Translations under genes and position numbers: made by a program | Assembly: GCA_022419385.1 (NCBI GenBank) | Contig: JAJUBI010000008.1 | Location: 1,054,001-1,118,000, forward strand | From: Paraconiothyrium sp. Pb-2020 | Taxonomy: Eukaryota; Ascomycota; Dothideomycetes; Pleosporales; Didymosphaeriaceae | Direction of reading: 5' to 3' | DNA: 64,000 bases | The notes under the pieces: generated by a model | Told to the model about the DNA's origin: nothing | Databases searched by the model: none | The model's input: the letters and a program-made list of their open reading frames with translations, nothing else | Shown here: piece by piece, positions 34,019-44,870 of the stretch | Numbering within the stretch: the stretch's first letter is position 1 | Layout of the letters: each line of letters starts with the position of its first letter

Positions 34019-34397
34019 TCAAAGTTCCTGCAAATCAGCTCTTCTCATCCGCTCTCTGGTCTGGTATGAGTTCAGTGGTAGATTGGAAGTTGCTTTCGGG
34101 AGAGCCTGGATGTCAGAATAGTGCACGATCATTCCTTTTACGCTGATGCTTCTGAGGATGGCGACTTACATATGCAGATGCAGCGAATCGCAAGAGGCGA
34201 TGATTGGCTGGGAGGAACGCGCCGTTATCGCCGGATAGGGCTTGTTCTACTGTAGTCGTTCTGTTCAGGAAAAGCTGCAACGTGCTCTCATGGTTCATGT
34301 AGGGTTTCGATGGTATGCTGTATTGCGCAATACCGACAACGATGACGAGGCCGGGTACAGTCAACCGAGCCACGGAATGCTTGACATGATTATACAT
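34019..34397 (-). CDS. Small hypothetical protein directly upstream of FMO
   Basis: I do not recognise this gene. Exons 34397-34170 and 34105-34019 give 104 aa. The intron is convincing (donor GTAAGT, branch TTCTGAC, acceptor CCAG) and joins in phase. The protein has one hydrophobic segment near the N-terminus (VARLTVPGLVIVVGIAQYSI), an Asn/Leu/Thr-rich middle, and a basic C-terminus (TRERMRRADLQEL). Its stop codon is only four bases before the start codon of the monooxygenase and in another frame. It could be the first cistron of a shared transcript, a long upstream ORF, or part of the monooxygenase leader. An additional intron may lie in its own leader (branch CACTAAC, acceptor TTCCAG near 34423). 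Confidence 0.5.
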
Positions 34398-35383
34398 TGC
34401 GTCTACATTTACAGGCCTGGAACAATGCAAGTTGGAGTTAGTGGTGGCTTACACTCGTTAATAGGTAAGTGATGTTATAGTGAAAGGAGCACATGCTCGC
34501 AAATGTACGGCAAGAGCTACCTAAGTGGGCTAGCCTACCAGACGAATAGGCAGCCATCCCAACTTAAGGATTCCTCACTCCTTGGACTCAACTTTGTTCT
34601 TTGCGTCACAACGTGTCGTGTATAACAGCAGCCTAAACACCCTTCTTACAGGTATATGCGTTTTGGAGTCGCGATGTAGAGGAGACATAGATCTCAGCGA
34701 TATTTCTCTTTAGGAGAAGACACAAAGATCTCACAGCAGTAGGCACCGCGACGACCTTCTGCGTCAATGATTGATAGATGCTGAAAATACAGATCAATCA
34801 AGTTAGCAGCGCGAGCCGGACCGTCGCACGTCGGCCCCCACGCAAAGAGAACCCTTGGGAATGGCCAAGACAAGTGGCTGCGAGCAGCTCGTATTCGCGC
34901 TCGGCACAAACATGGGATGCACATTCTCGCTATTGCTGTTCAGACACTTTTGCACAATTCATCTACGATGTCGATTCCTTTCGATCTTTTGACGTTGTTG
35001 ACTGGTACAATGCCTCGCTGTGCGCAGAATTCCTCCAATTTGATCATCACCTTCTCTCTTCAGGCTGAAGTCGACAAGACTTCATGAAACGCCACTCGGT
35101 TCGTCTTGAACGTGATTCGCCTGTCATAACAGCTTCAGGGGCTGAGCGGTTCTTGAGCGCTTCCCCAAGGCTGTGTGGTGCAAACACGAGGCTGAGATAA
35201 CTGAAGGCCCGAAAAGATGGGTTATACGAACGTCTATAATTGTAGGTCTGGGTCGACGGGACTTGCGAGCATCGCACTTACACGTACACCGCTGCCCTAG
35301 CCGTGGATTCACCTATCCTAACACCGTAGTATACCTCGGCTTCCATAGTCACGTCATAGACTCTTTCTTTTATCTGCACAACG
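34398..35383. other. Intergenic, divergent promoters
   Basis: Almost 1 kb separates two divergent transcription units. ORFs here (34694-35312) overlap each other and lack motifs. The last 100 bases before 35384 are C/T-rich, as for a leader. Confidence 0.5.
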
Positions 35384-37199
35384 ATGGTGTGGACGACACT
35401 GCTGCCCTTCACCTTACTCCTCTCCATAGCGACGTCGCAGCTGTCTCTACGAGGAGTCTGTAACACAAGCACCGAATGGGAGGCCACACCTGCCGCGTAC
35501 CTAGGGGCAAACACTGATACCGAATTGCGCGACTGGTGGGCGGGAATATCAGCGCGCCAGCATTCCCCTTTCACCACCGAGCTGGGGAAGGCATTTGGAT
35601 CACATGTTCCGTACCAATGTGGCTTGACGGACGACAGTGGTTGTATCTATGCAGGATGTAGCGGCATGTGTACACAAAATACGATCGGCGTAGCTGTACT
35701 GATACTACTTAGATTTTGAGGATAATGGCGATCCGGTTTGGGCGTACATGTCACAGATCTCCATGGTCAACTTGCACATTTTGTTCAAAGCTATTGAGGT
35801 TAGCCAAGAAGAGTTACATCTTGAGACACAGTGCTGAATCCTTCCAGGAAGGTATTACAAAAGGTCAATTAGACTTCACCGATCGAGTGGATAAGATGGT
35901 CTTGACGTTCTTTCCGTGGAAAGAGCCCGACTTCGCGCCCGAAGATGCTCTTATATGGATGTCGGGTATCGTGGGCATTGCTGGGGCGGTTGCACCCATC
36001 TTGGCTGCATCTTCCATGGCTGCAAAGCGGGGTGAGGCTGCAGTTGCCGCCGGAGCTGGAGGTTTTGCGGCCCTTGCTGGCGCTGGACTCAGTCAGATAA
36101 GCAACGAGATCAAGCCTGAGTAAGTAGTGACCAGCCCGTTTACTTTCGACTCTGCTAATTCCTGGGGAGCTCCATCGCAGGATTTGCCAGCATCGCCACG
36201 TTCAAAGACTTCGCAGCTGACTATGGCGAAGCATTACGCTCTACCCTTGACACCTGGTCAAACACCACTTTCAACGGCGAAAAGGATGCGTCAAACTACA
36301 CGTTCCTGTAAGCCACCACTCCACAGATCCCGCCCCCGAGCGATTCTCACCACCTACGCAGTGACTACTTCCAAGGAGGCGCCATGGTCGACCACTCCTT
36401 CCTCCCCTCCGCCTCCCAAATCGAGTCCTTCTACAAGAAACAACTCTTCTCCATCATCATCAATGCTCAATGGCGCAAGCGGAAAATCTGGACGACCTTC
36501 CATGCGACTAATGATACGAGCGACGCCTTCGGCCCCAACGCCACGCGGTACTACTCCCCTTCCGATGGCGGCGTCTACTATACCTACGCGTACCATGAGT
36601 CTGGCATCCTCAAAGGATACCTCGAACCCCCCTCTGGCCTTGAACACCTTAATGATACACCTTGGGATATCTCCGGCATAGACATATCTAAGTCCTCTGC
36701 CGCCTCCTTCCAAACCGCACGCTTCAACTTCACAGAGACGATGGGGCACGACGCCCTCGCCGATGCAATCGCATCAAATGGCACGCTGTCCCCTTGGTCC
36801 GATGGCGCAGGCTGGGTCGGCACATGGACGCTCCCCGTGTGCCGCTTCCCTGCAGGATACAACTGGAATAGCCAATACCTGAACACCTCTTCGCGGTACG
36901 GCATGCTACCTTGCTGCTGTGGTGCCAATTGCTCCGAGACAAAAGACTTTGTGAAAGCTGCGAATCTTGTGGGCTTTCAGACGCTGCTGTACGGATGCGA
37001 GCAGCAGCTCAAGGGAACGGATATTGATTTTGGAAGTATAGACTACGGGTACGCAAAGAAAAAGGGGCCGGCTAGTTTGCCACTGTATTGGGCGACGCTG
37101 GGTACAGGGGCGAAGGCAGGGTTGGCGATTGGAATCATCGTTGGGGGGCTGGTGGTGATCATATTGCTTCTCATATGTCTTTGCTCGTGTTGTGGGTGA
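35384..37199 (+). CDS. Orphan glycosylated type I membrane protein
   Basis: I do not recognise the family. Five exons (35384-35657, 35713-35798, 35848-36119, 36170-36307, 36362-37199) give 535 aa. It starts with a signal peptide (MVWTTLLPFTLLLSIATSQL). Over ten Asn-x-Ser/Thr sequons follow (for example NTTF, NYTF, NATRY, NFTET, NCSET), so most of it is probably luminal or extracellular. Near residues 170-205 there is a Gly/Ala-rich hydrophobic stretch (GIVGIAGAVAPILAASSM). A second transmembrane segment (AIGIIVGGLVVIILLLICL) ends the protein, followed by CSCCG, possible palmitoylation cysteines. A paired-cysteine patch (GMLPCCCGANCSE) lies in the last exon. The exon 3 to exon 4 junction uses a GGGAG acceptor and is the least certain. 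Confidence 0.7.
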
Positions 37200-38351
37200 G
37201 TTCATGGTACGGACTGAGGACAGAACGTATGGTTGTTATTGTTAGCGGATACCCACTGTAGCAGCGTTATTATCTATAGATGTTCGTACTTCCAAACTTC
37301 TCCCTCATGAAACGTGGTGAGTCTCTTGAAAGGCGACATCGTGAGATGGAGTTCACTAGAAAACAGCTCTAAGGAGAGTGTTGGACAACGCGCGACCTTC
37401 GCTTGCCAACGTTGCAAGTGTGAACGGTTCAAGGTAGTGACGACGGAGGCTATCACCCCTGGATATGGTTTTGGTAGGGTAAAATGTATATATATCGTGG
37501 AAATTTATGAGTGTTGAAGAGAGGAAGAAGGGACGCCATGCTGAATCTATCTCGAGGGGTCGCGATGCCGATAAATCGGGGTGTGCAGAAGACACCGTAC
37601 TCTTTTTCTGAACGTATTCAAAGTTCATGCCGGGAGGTTAGAATTATCTAAGACGGTTGAACTTAAGTATTCACCAATACGGGTATAGCCCGCTCATATG
37701 TACGTACACGAATTGAATAAATAAAAAAAAAAGGAGAGAGATTTGGCTAATCTGTAGTTAGACGGGCATTGCTTGTTGTGTAGTAGCGGGGTTGATTAAC
37801 CGAATTTATCTCGCATGCTAAAATAGAGTAGTACACGAGGATGTCGCCCTGGTGTTGAGGAAGAGGGATGTCGAATATGGTGAAGTATGCGATATTCTGC
37901 CTGGTCCACGATACTTCGAGATCGTCCTTCAGTGATGCAGTCCACGATACACATTCATTATCTTAGTTACAACAGCGCCGTGTAAGCATGCCGCACGGTT
38001 TGATGATGCTGTCTTCCATGCTCATCCATGCTCGATGTCTCGCTATCGTTACCGAGATTGTTGCGTGCTTTCATTGCGCTTTCATTGCGATTTCATTGCG
38101 TTCCCACTGTGTTCTTCCACGTCCCATGACCACAGCCCCGGTAGTGATGCGCTATCGTTCTACCGTGCCGTTTGCCACATTGTCTTGTTCTTTCCAAAAC
38201 TGGCTACGTCCCCACCAAACGGTCCTGTTATTTGCGGGTCGTAAGCTTCCCCGAACTGGGTGTGCTCCCACCTCCACACGCGCGGGAACCTCCATATGGT
38301 ACGCGAGGCGACGCAAGCGGAACGGGGCGTCGGCCTGCAGTCGATGCGCGC
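37200..38351. other. Convergent intergenic stretch
   Basis: 3' flanks of the membrane protein and of YOS1. AT-rich parts around 37680-37830 include an A-run. I see no gene. A short triplicated decamer lies at 38070-38100. Confidence 0.55.
38070..38100. repeat. Three tandem copies of a decamer (TTTCATTGCG-like)
   Basis: Three near-identical copies of TTTCATTGCG spaced ten bases apart lie in the convergent intergenic interval. No function is evident. Confidence 0.6.
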
Positions 38352-39029
38352 TCAACCGAATATCAGGAGGTATATGATCATTGCCGTATTGATGAACAAG
38401 AGAGGTACTGTATTCATGTCAGCCCATTCTTTTTCGTCGGTTGCCCAGTATGTTGAAAAATGACGATTATGCCCACAATGTCACCTGCACCACTCGTATG
38501 ACTGTAAGCCAAAAAGTGCAGGATAACAAGGTATTGTCGAATTGACAGATCATGCAACATTGCATGTAGCTGGACATGATCATAGAATCGGCGGCCGGGA
38601 TAAAGTTGGGGATACGTACTTCGCATCAGTGTTCGAACCGAGGATACAAGGTTGACCAGGCGTGCTTTTATGCTATCGTCCCGTTGGCTGCCGAAGCCAG
38701 GGTCCGCCGAAGAGGCCCAGCCAACTAATCACGGTGTGTCAGCTGTTGTCTGCATGATGTTTGGGGCATCGTCATCGCGTGTGGGGAGATCTGGCGCAAG
38801 CGAGAAAACATTGGAAGGAGGATGTGGTATGGAGCGCAAGCGATGCGGAGTAGCGGAGATGTAGACGAGGTGAAAAAACGTACTGCGCGCAAGAAAGCGG
38901 TCTTCCGAGAGGATTGCAATTGCATTTATAAGGAGGGCGGAGACTGCGGGGGTTAGTCTTCGAGATGTATGCAGTAGAATCGCAGCCTGGAATACCGTAG
39001 AGGAGGCCACCGAGGCCGAAGAAGACCAT
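38352..39029 (-). CDS. yos1: YOS1-like ER-Golgi transport protein (IER3IP1 family)
   Basis: Small membrane protein that in yeast works with Yip1/Yif1 in COPII vesicle transport. Four exons (39029-38996, 38943-38884, 38724-38620, 38407-38352) give 84 aa. The start MVFFGLGGLLYVSALLINAI, followed by AILSEDRFLAR, and the end RTLMRIPLLFINTAMIIYLL plus IFG are diagnostic of the family: two transmembrane segments flanking a short loop. Phases agree at all three introns, with donors GTATTC, GTACGT, GTACGT and acceptors CGCAG, TTAG, ACAG. Intron 3 is unusually long here (212 nt). No exon exceeds 105 nt, so ORF scanning alone misses it. Confidence 0.93.
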
Positions 39030-40300
39030 TTTTGCGAACTCACGTCGGCAGGAGGTACAGTGGAATCGACTCTGCGTGAATTGTGGTTTTTGGGTACAAC
39101 TTGGCTTGGCACTTGCCCAGAAGGTTGATGTTGCCTGGCGGGAGTTGCCAGCTGTAGTCGACGAGGACTCGTGTCCACGGTCCAAGGGTCCACTTCTGAG
39201 CTGTCACGTGACCCATTCTGACCTCTCGATCCCTACGTTGCTACCTTAAAAGCGTACATACATGCAGTGCGGGATACCTCCTTCAAACAACCGGCTCTGT
39301 GAACCACGGGCATCAGTCAGAAGTTCTCCAAGTCACATTCTTTGTTCGTTTTGGCTAGAATGGGCCTGGTTTCTGCAGGTGAGCGAGCCTTGGCGATCGT
39401 TGTACACACAACAAGGGTGTCAAAATCACTGCTTCATCGATTCGTTTCTGCAAGATTTGATACGAGTGAACTGCAGAAGCCCACAAAAGATGTGCACTAT
39501 CCTCTTTCCCCATGCATAACTGGATCGGTAGGCCTTCTTTTGCGCATGGCTGTCCCCACAGAGGGAGTTCTAATCTGCCGCACATTGCGGGAGCTTCATT
39601 CAGGTCGTGAGATCGACATTAAGGGTCGCGCATCTTGCAATTCTCCTTCTGCCTCCAGCTCCTTCATTGGCCTTGAATCGCCGCGAGCACGAATAGTTAC
39701 CGCTGGAGATGGTTCTAGCACGCATAGCTCGCCCTCTACCGGTACACCGTTTCTCAACCTTGGGAGCTAATAGTTCAGCCGTCGGGAAGCGACGTCATAC
39801 GGCGGCGTTCGTCCTCGCCGCAACGGTCTCGATTCTCCACCAAATGCTTCCGGAAGGCTCACTGCCACGCTTAGTTTTCCTTCGCACATTCAAAGCGCCT
39901 GTGGCTTAAATCCTACACTGCATCTCTCTTCTCTTCGCCTTGACGCTCCTCCTAGTCCTCATAGCTGTTGGATCGCGGGTTTCTATTCAAATGCGAACGT
40001 CTGCGTGAAGCGAAGAGTCTAGATCCTCCCCGCCCCGACGATCTACGCCTGGTTCCAGACCTCAGGTATCTCCGCTGCCCCCGACGCATGTCGGAAAAGC
40101 CAGTACAACAACACTCCACGCCCCGCTCTTCCGCTTTTGCTCCTCTGGCCTCTTTCTTTCCGCGGTTGTGCGTGTTTCGGGCGGCCCTTTCGATTTAGAT
40201 CTATGGTTTCAACATAGCAGTTTTCCGTACCGGAGTGGAGGCGATCTTGATCTAATGAGTATCTGGCAATTGCTACGGGACGACTTCAGGACGACTTCTA
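39030..40300. promoter_or_regulatory. Divergent upstream region, YOS1 / histidine kinase
   Basis: About 1.27 kb between divergent starts. A Ser/Thr-rich + strand frame (39342-39770) has no ATG at its beginning and no motif, so I do not call it. The 400 bases before 40301 are pyrimidine-rich and look like the kinase 5' leader. Confidence 0.5.
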
Positions 40301-43300
40301 ATGAGAACGATGGAGAGCCAAGTCGTCGAAGGCGGCTACTTTGGTGTGCAGGTTGGCCTGCAGAGCGGTCCTGATGTCCACACCCCAGGCTCTGTTCAAA
40401 GCGCTGGCGCCGTGTCACTCGAACTGCCCTCGCATCCGTCGTCGACCATGGTAGCATTAACCACACTACAATACCTACCAATTCCGCTCCTCGTATTGTC
40501 GGCAGATGCAACTATTACGCTCGCCAACGAAGCAATGGGCCGTCTTCTAGGGATCGATTGGTCAGCTGCAGCAGCAGAAGGGTTGACTGTAGCGGAGGCG
40601 TTGATGGGAAAGAACATCGCTGAGCTCGGAATAGACATCCTCCAAAACGGTTCGCCCATATTGGTCTCTTGGCAGGTCGGCCGCACCACAAAATGAACCA
40701 CGTGTACTAGGTGGCTGACAGTGGACTAGGACTTCCTGGCATCGGTGGTAGAGGATGCTGCCGTTGAACGGAAAGATCGTTTGGCCGCTGAAGACGGCCA
40801 ACTAGACAGCGGCGGCACTACACCCACAACTACTCCTCACAACCAAGAGTTCGCTGAGTCACCGCCCAAGTTACCACGGCTCAGTAGTCAAAACCTCACA
40901 GGAGCCACAGTGCACGATGTGTCAGTAGATGTTATCGTTACCCCCAGGAATCGTGCTGGTAGTCGTTGCGCATCGCAAAACTCCACATTTTCTCCGAACG
41001 AGAACACGCTTCAAGCCACCATGATTATCTCCGTTTGGAGTATTGAAGACGCCAACTATTACACGCTGACGTTTACGCGTGCTCAATCTGTTGACGTAAA
41101 ACAGACCTCACGGCCGTCAAGCCGCATTGTGACTAGAACAACGACTGCTTTTCAGCTTAACAAGTCACGCAGCTCTGCCTCTAGTTCATCTTCCGGCCAA
41201 AGGTCCGGACCAAGCCCGAAAGCCCTCACGCCGACGTTCTCGACCTTTGATTTTCCACCGCGTGGCCCACCGCTTAAGGCTAGAAACGACCTATCAATAT
41301 CAGCCAGCATCTTTCAGAAAGCTTCACAGATGAAGGACGCGATATTGAACTCGATTAGTATGCCAGCGTACGCCATGTGGCAGGACGAAGGATTTGGACT
41401 ACCGAATAAAGCGATGCTTCGATTGTTGCCTGAAGATGCTGTATACAACCCTTCTGATCAAAGAGCCTTCCTCAGTCAGTTCAGCTTGTGGACAGAGGAT
41501 TTTGCGCGCAAGCTCGATGTTGATGAACTCCCTATAATGGAATTGTGCCGCAGCCAGCAACCTTTCGACAGCCGTCGGATAGCAATGTGCCATCCTAGTA
41601 CTGGGGTAGCGATGGCCTTTGAGGTGACGGGCGAGCCAATAGTTCACGACATAACAGGCGAGTTTCTAGGCGGGATAGTCATCTTCAAAGACGTTACTCA
41701 ATATGCTAATCAGATCGCGGCGCAAGTTCACGAAAATGAACGGCAATTTGAGTAAGTCATGATACAAATCCGCAGCACTGCGTCAAAAGCCCAAATAACT
41801 CTTACCACGGGGATGCAGTAAAGAGGCCTATAGCATTGTCATGCCTCTTTTTTATATTGAGTCAAGCTAACACTAGTTGTACAGGTTTATTACGAACTTC
41901 ATGCCTGTGATGGTCTGGACAACGACACCTGATGGTACGCATGACTGGTACTCGCAACGTTGGTACGATTACACTGGCCAGACAGTCGAGGAGTCCCTAG
42001 GGGAGGGCTGGAGAGATGCATTCCACCCAGAGGATATGCCAACAACTGCTGAGCGTTGGTCTCGATCCCTTCGAACTGGCGAAGAGTACATCACGGAGTA
42101 CAGAGCAAAGCGACACGATGGGGTTTGGCGCTGGATGCTTGGGAGAGCGGTTCCTTCTTATGACGATGATGGTAGAATCAAAAGGTGGTTCGGTACCTGC
42201 ACTGATATTCACGACCTCGTGGAAGCTCGGCAAGCGGCTCGGCAGACAAAGGCGCAACTCCAGCGGGTTATTGAACATGCAAAGGTTACGCTGTGGGTCG
42301 TCAATAGAAAAGCTGAGCTTATCATGATGGAGGGAGATATGACTGGAGTTGGGGACGCGAAGGTGGATGAACCGGCAATCGGAAAGAATATCTACGATTA
42401 TTTTGGCGACGTCGACCGGTGGCAGAGACCAATTCAGGAGCTCCTACAAGGCAAAGCGCAGGATGAGATTATGGAAAGGGTCAAGGATGATCGATACTAC
42501 CGCACAAGATTGGTGCCCCTATACAAACGGTCAAGGGCCGGTGGCAAAGAGGGGGCCGCATATATCGACGGGGTCATTGGGATCTCGATGGACGTATCCG
42601 ACGTACAAATCAGAGAAAACAAGCTAAAAGAGCAAGGACAAGAAAATAGCAGATTGTTAGCTAACGCAGCCGCAGCCAAGGAGGCAAGTCGGATGAAGAG
42701 TCAATTTCTTGCGAACATGTCGCACGAAATCAGGACACCCATCGCAGGAGTTATAGGGATGAGTGATCTCTTGCTGGACATGAACCTGAATGAGGAGCAG
42801 AAAGAGTGTGCCGAGAACATTCAACGATCAGCAAACGGTCTGCTGGCCGTAATCAACGACATTTTGGATTTCAGCAAAGTCGAATCAGGACGCCTAGACA
42901 TTGAGGAAGTGCAATTTAGTCTTTCAGTCGTACTTCGCGATGTCAACAAGATGATGTCCTTTGCAGCGCAGCGAAAGAACATCGCGTATGAAAGCGCTGT
43001 GCAGCCAGAAATTGAAAGAGATCTGAGAGTGATGGGAGACCCGGGGCGCTTGAGGCAAATCCTGACGAACGTATTGACGAATTCCATCAAGTTCACGACC
43101 GAAGGACATGTCCGTCTGAGAGCTTCGATTACCGCCGAGACGAAGGAGACAGTCACTGTGCGATTCGCGGTCGAAGATACGGGGATCGGCATAGAAGAGG
43201 ACGTCCGAAAGCGACTTTTCCAACCCTTCAGCCAGGCCGACTCCTCGACCGCGAGGCGTTTTGGTGGCACAGGATTGGGATTGACGATTAGCAAGAACCT

Positions 43301-44870
43301 TGTGCAGCTAATGCACGGGGACATTGGCCTCGAATCGGTACTCGGGCAAGGTACCACTGCAACGTTCTGGATTCCGTTCAGCAAAGCGCCATACCAGGAC
43401 GATGGGTCACCGCTGATCGATCTCTCATCGATCCCGGATCGCCTGCAGTCGGATGTGTCGGTGTCTTGCGGAAGCTCCGAAGATCGCACTCCGCCGCAGA
43501 CACCCAAGCTGCGTAACGGGTCTATCAAGACGCATGGTCGAGGAGATTCGACGCCATCGGTGCTCAGCTCATCTATTCCCGATCATTTGATTACTCTACC
43601 TGAGATCGAGAGGAAGAAGGTACAGGTTCTGGTCGTTGAGGACAACCACATTAATCAGCAGATCGCTTTGAAAACCATCAGGAAACTGCATTTCAATGTA
43701 ACGGCAGTCTGGAACGGAAAGGAAGCATTGGATTATCTTGCGAATCATAACAACCCTCGACCGGACATCATCCTCATGTAAGTGACGTCTAGCCACCAAG
43801 TCCCGTTGGCTCAATCAACACGCGAAGAAAAACTTCTTCTTTGTGTCTCCAGGGAGCTCATCAGGTACCTACCTCTAGATATATGGATGATGCTGACTTT
43901 GCCTTTGCAAATCTAGGGATGTTCAAATGCCTATCATGGATGGGGTAAGTTCTCGAAAAAAATTCCTTGTGTGATCTCATCCACCCCTTTACATACACAT
44001 TCGGCTCCTATGCAACGCGCCTACAGAGGCTTTGCTGATTTGCATGCACAAGTATTCGGCCACCGCCCGCATCAGGACGGACTTCGAGACATCCGATGTT
44101 CGGAATGTTCCTATCATCGCCATGACGGCCTCGGCGATCCAAGGTGACAAGGAGAAATGCCAAAAGGCTGGCATGGACGTGAGTGGTCGCCCCTATCTTG
44201 AGTCCGGAGTTGCTGAAGGTTGCAGGATTATTTAGCGAAACCTGTCAAAGGCAAGCTGCTCGAAAAGATGCTTGTGAAATGGGCGATCGAGGGAAGGCGC
44301 GAGGTAGCCAAGCTGTCGCTATCCCAAAACGTCGAGGATCGCCGCGCCTCCGCACTGACCCCTCTAAAATCGCACCCTAAGATCCCGACCGATCAATCGC
44401 AAATCTCCCACCTCCCTGCCGCATCTGAAACGACGGCGCGAGACCCATCTTTGACGGCTGAGCTTGACCGCCTCAACTACGAGAGCAATGCCGCCTTGGC
44501 TAAATCTTCCGAGACCTCCGACGACCGTGCGATGCGCCGTATTCACGCTGAAGAGAAAGCATCCAGCCTACGAGATGACAAACTTCTCTCTCTCACGGGC
44601 GAGAAGGGGCATGGTCAGGGTAGCTATCAGGGGCAGGAACGATCCCAGTTGCCTCTGACACAGGAGAACATGCAGAGATTAGAACAGGAGGCGGAACCAG
44701 CCGTCTTTCGACAGTCGCGCGAGCTCGACAGGCATTCCAGCGGAGACATGGAACTTGAGCCTCCAAGCCGGAGTGACAGCACAAGGAGAGTTTCGGGCAG
44801 TCTGAGACCCTCACTGAAGGCAGCCCAGAAAGCAAGCGAACAGACCATCACCGCCAATGCTACAAGATAA
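40301..44870 (+). CDS. Hybrid sensor histidine kinase with PAS domains
   Basis: Fungal two-component phosphorelay sensor, feeding the histidine phosphotransfer protein and then MAPK signalling. Six exons (40301-40675, 40730-41751, 41885-43777, 43917-43944, 44053-44178, 44226-44870) give 1362 aa. In order: an N-terminal PAS-like region (50-125), a Ser-rich linker, and a PAS_3 domain (about 467-590; HDWYSQRWYDYTGQTVEESL). HisKA follows with FLANMSHEIRTPIAGVIG (phospho-His746), then HATPase_c with an N box (LTNVLTNSIKFT), DTGIGI and FGGTGLGLTIS. Last is a receiver starting VLVVEDNHINQQIALKTI, with phospho-Asp1098 in LMDVQMPIMDG and AGMDDYLAKPVKGK. No transmembrane segment is seen, so it is probably cytosolic. 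The C-terminal 190 residues are disordered. Start could be 40310 instead. Introns 1 (GTCGGC donor) and 4 (AAG acceptor) are atypical. Confidence 0.94.

Noticed and set aside
39342..39770. 142-codon ORF upstream of the histidine kinase
   Set aside because: It begins at TTG, not ATG, is low-complexity at its end, and most likely lies in promoter or leader DNA.
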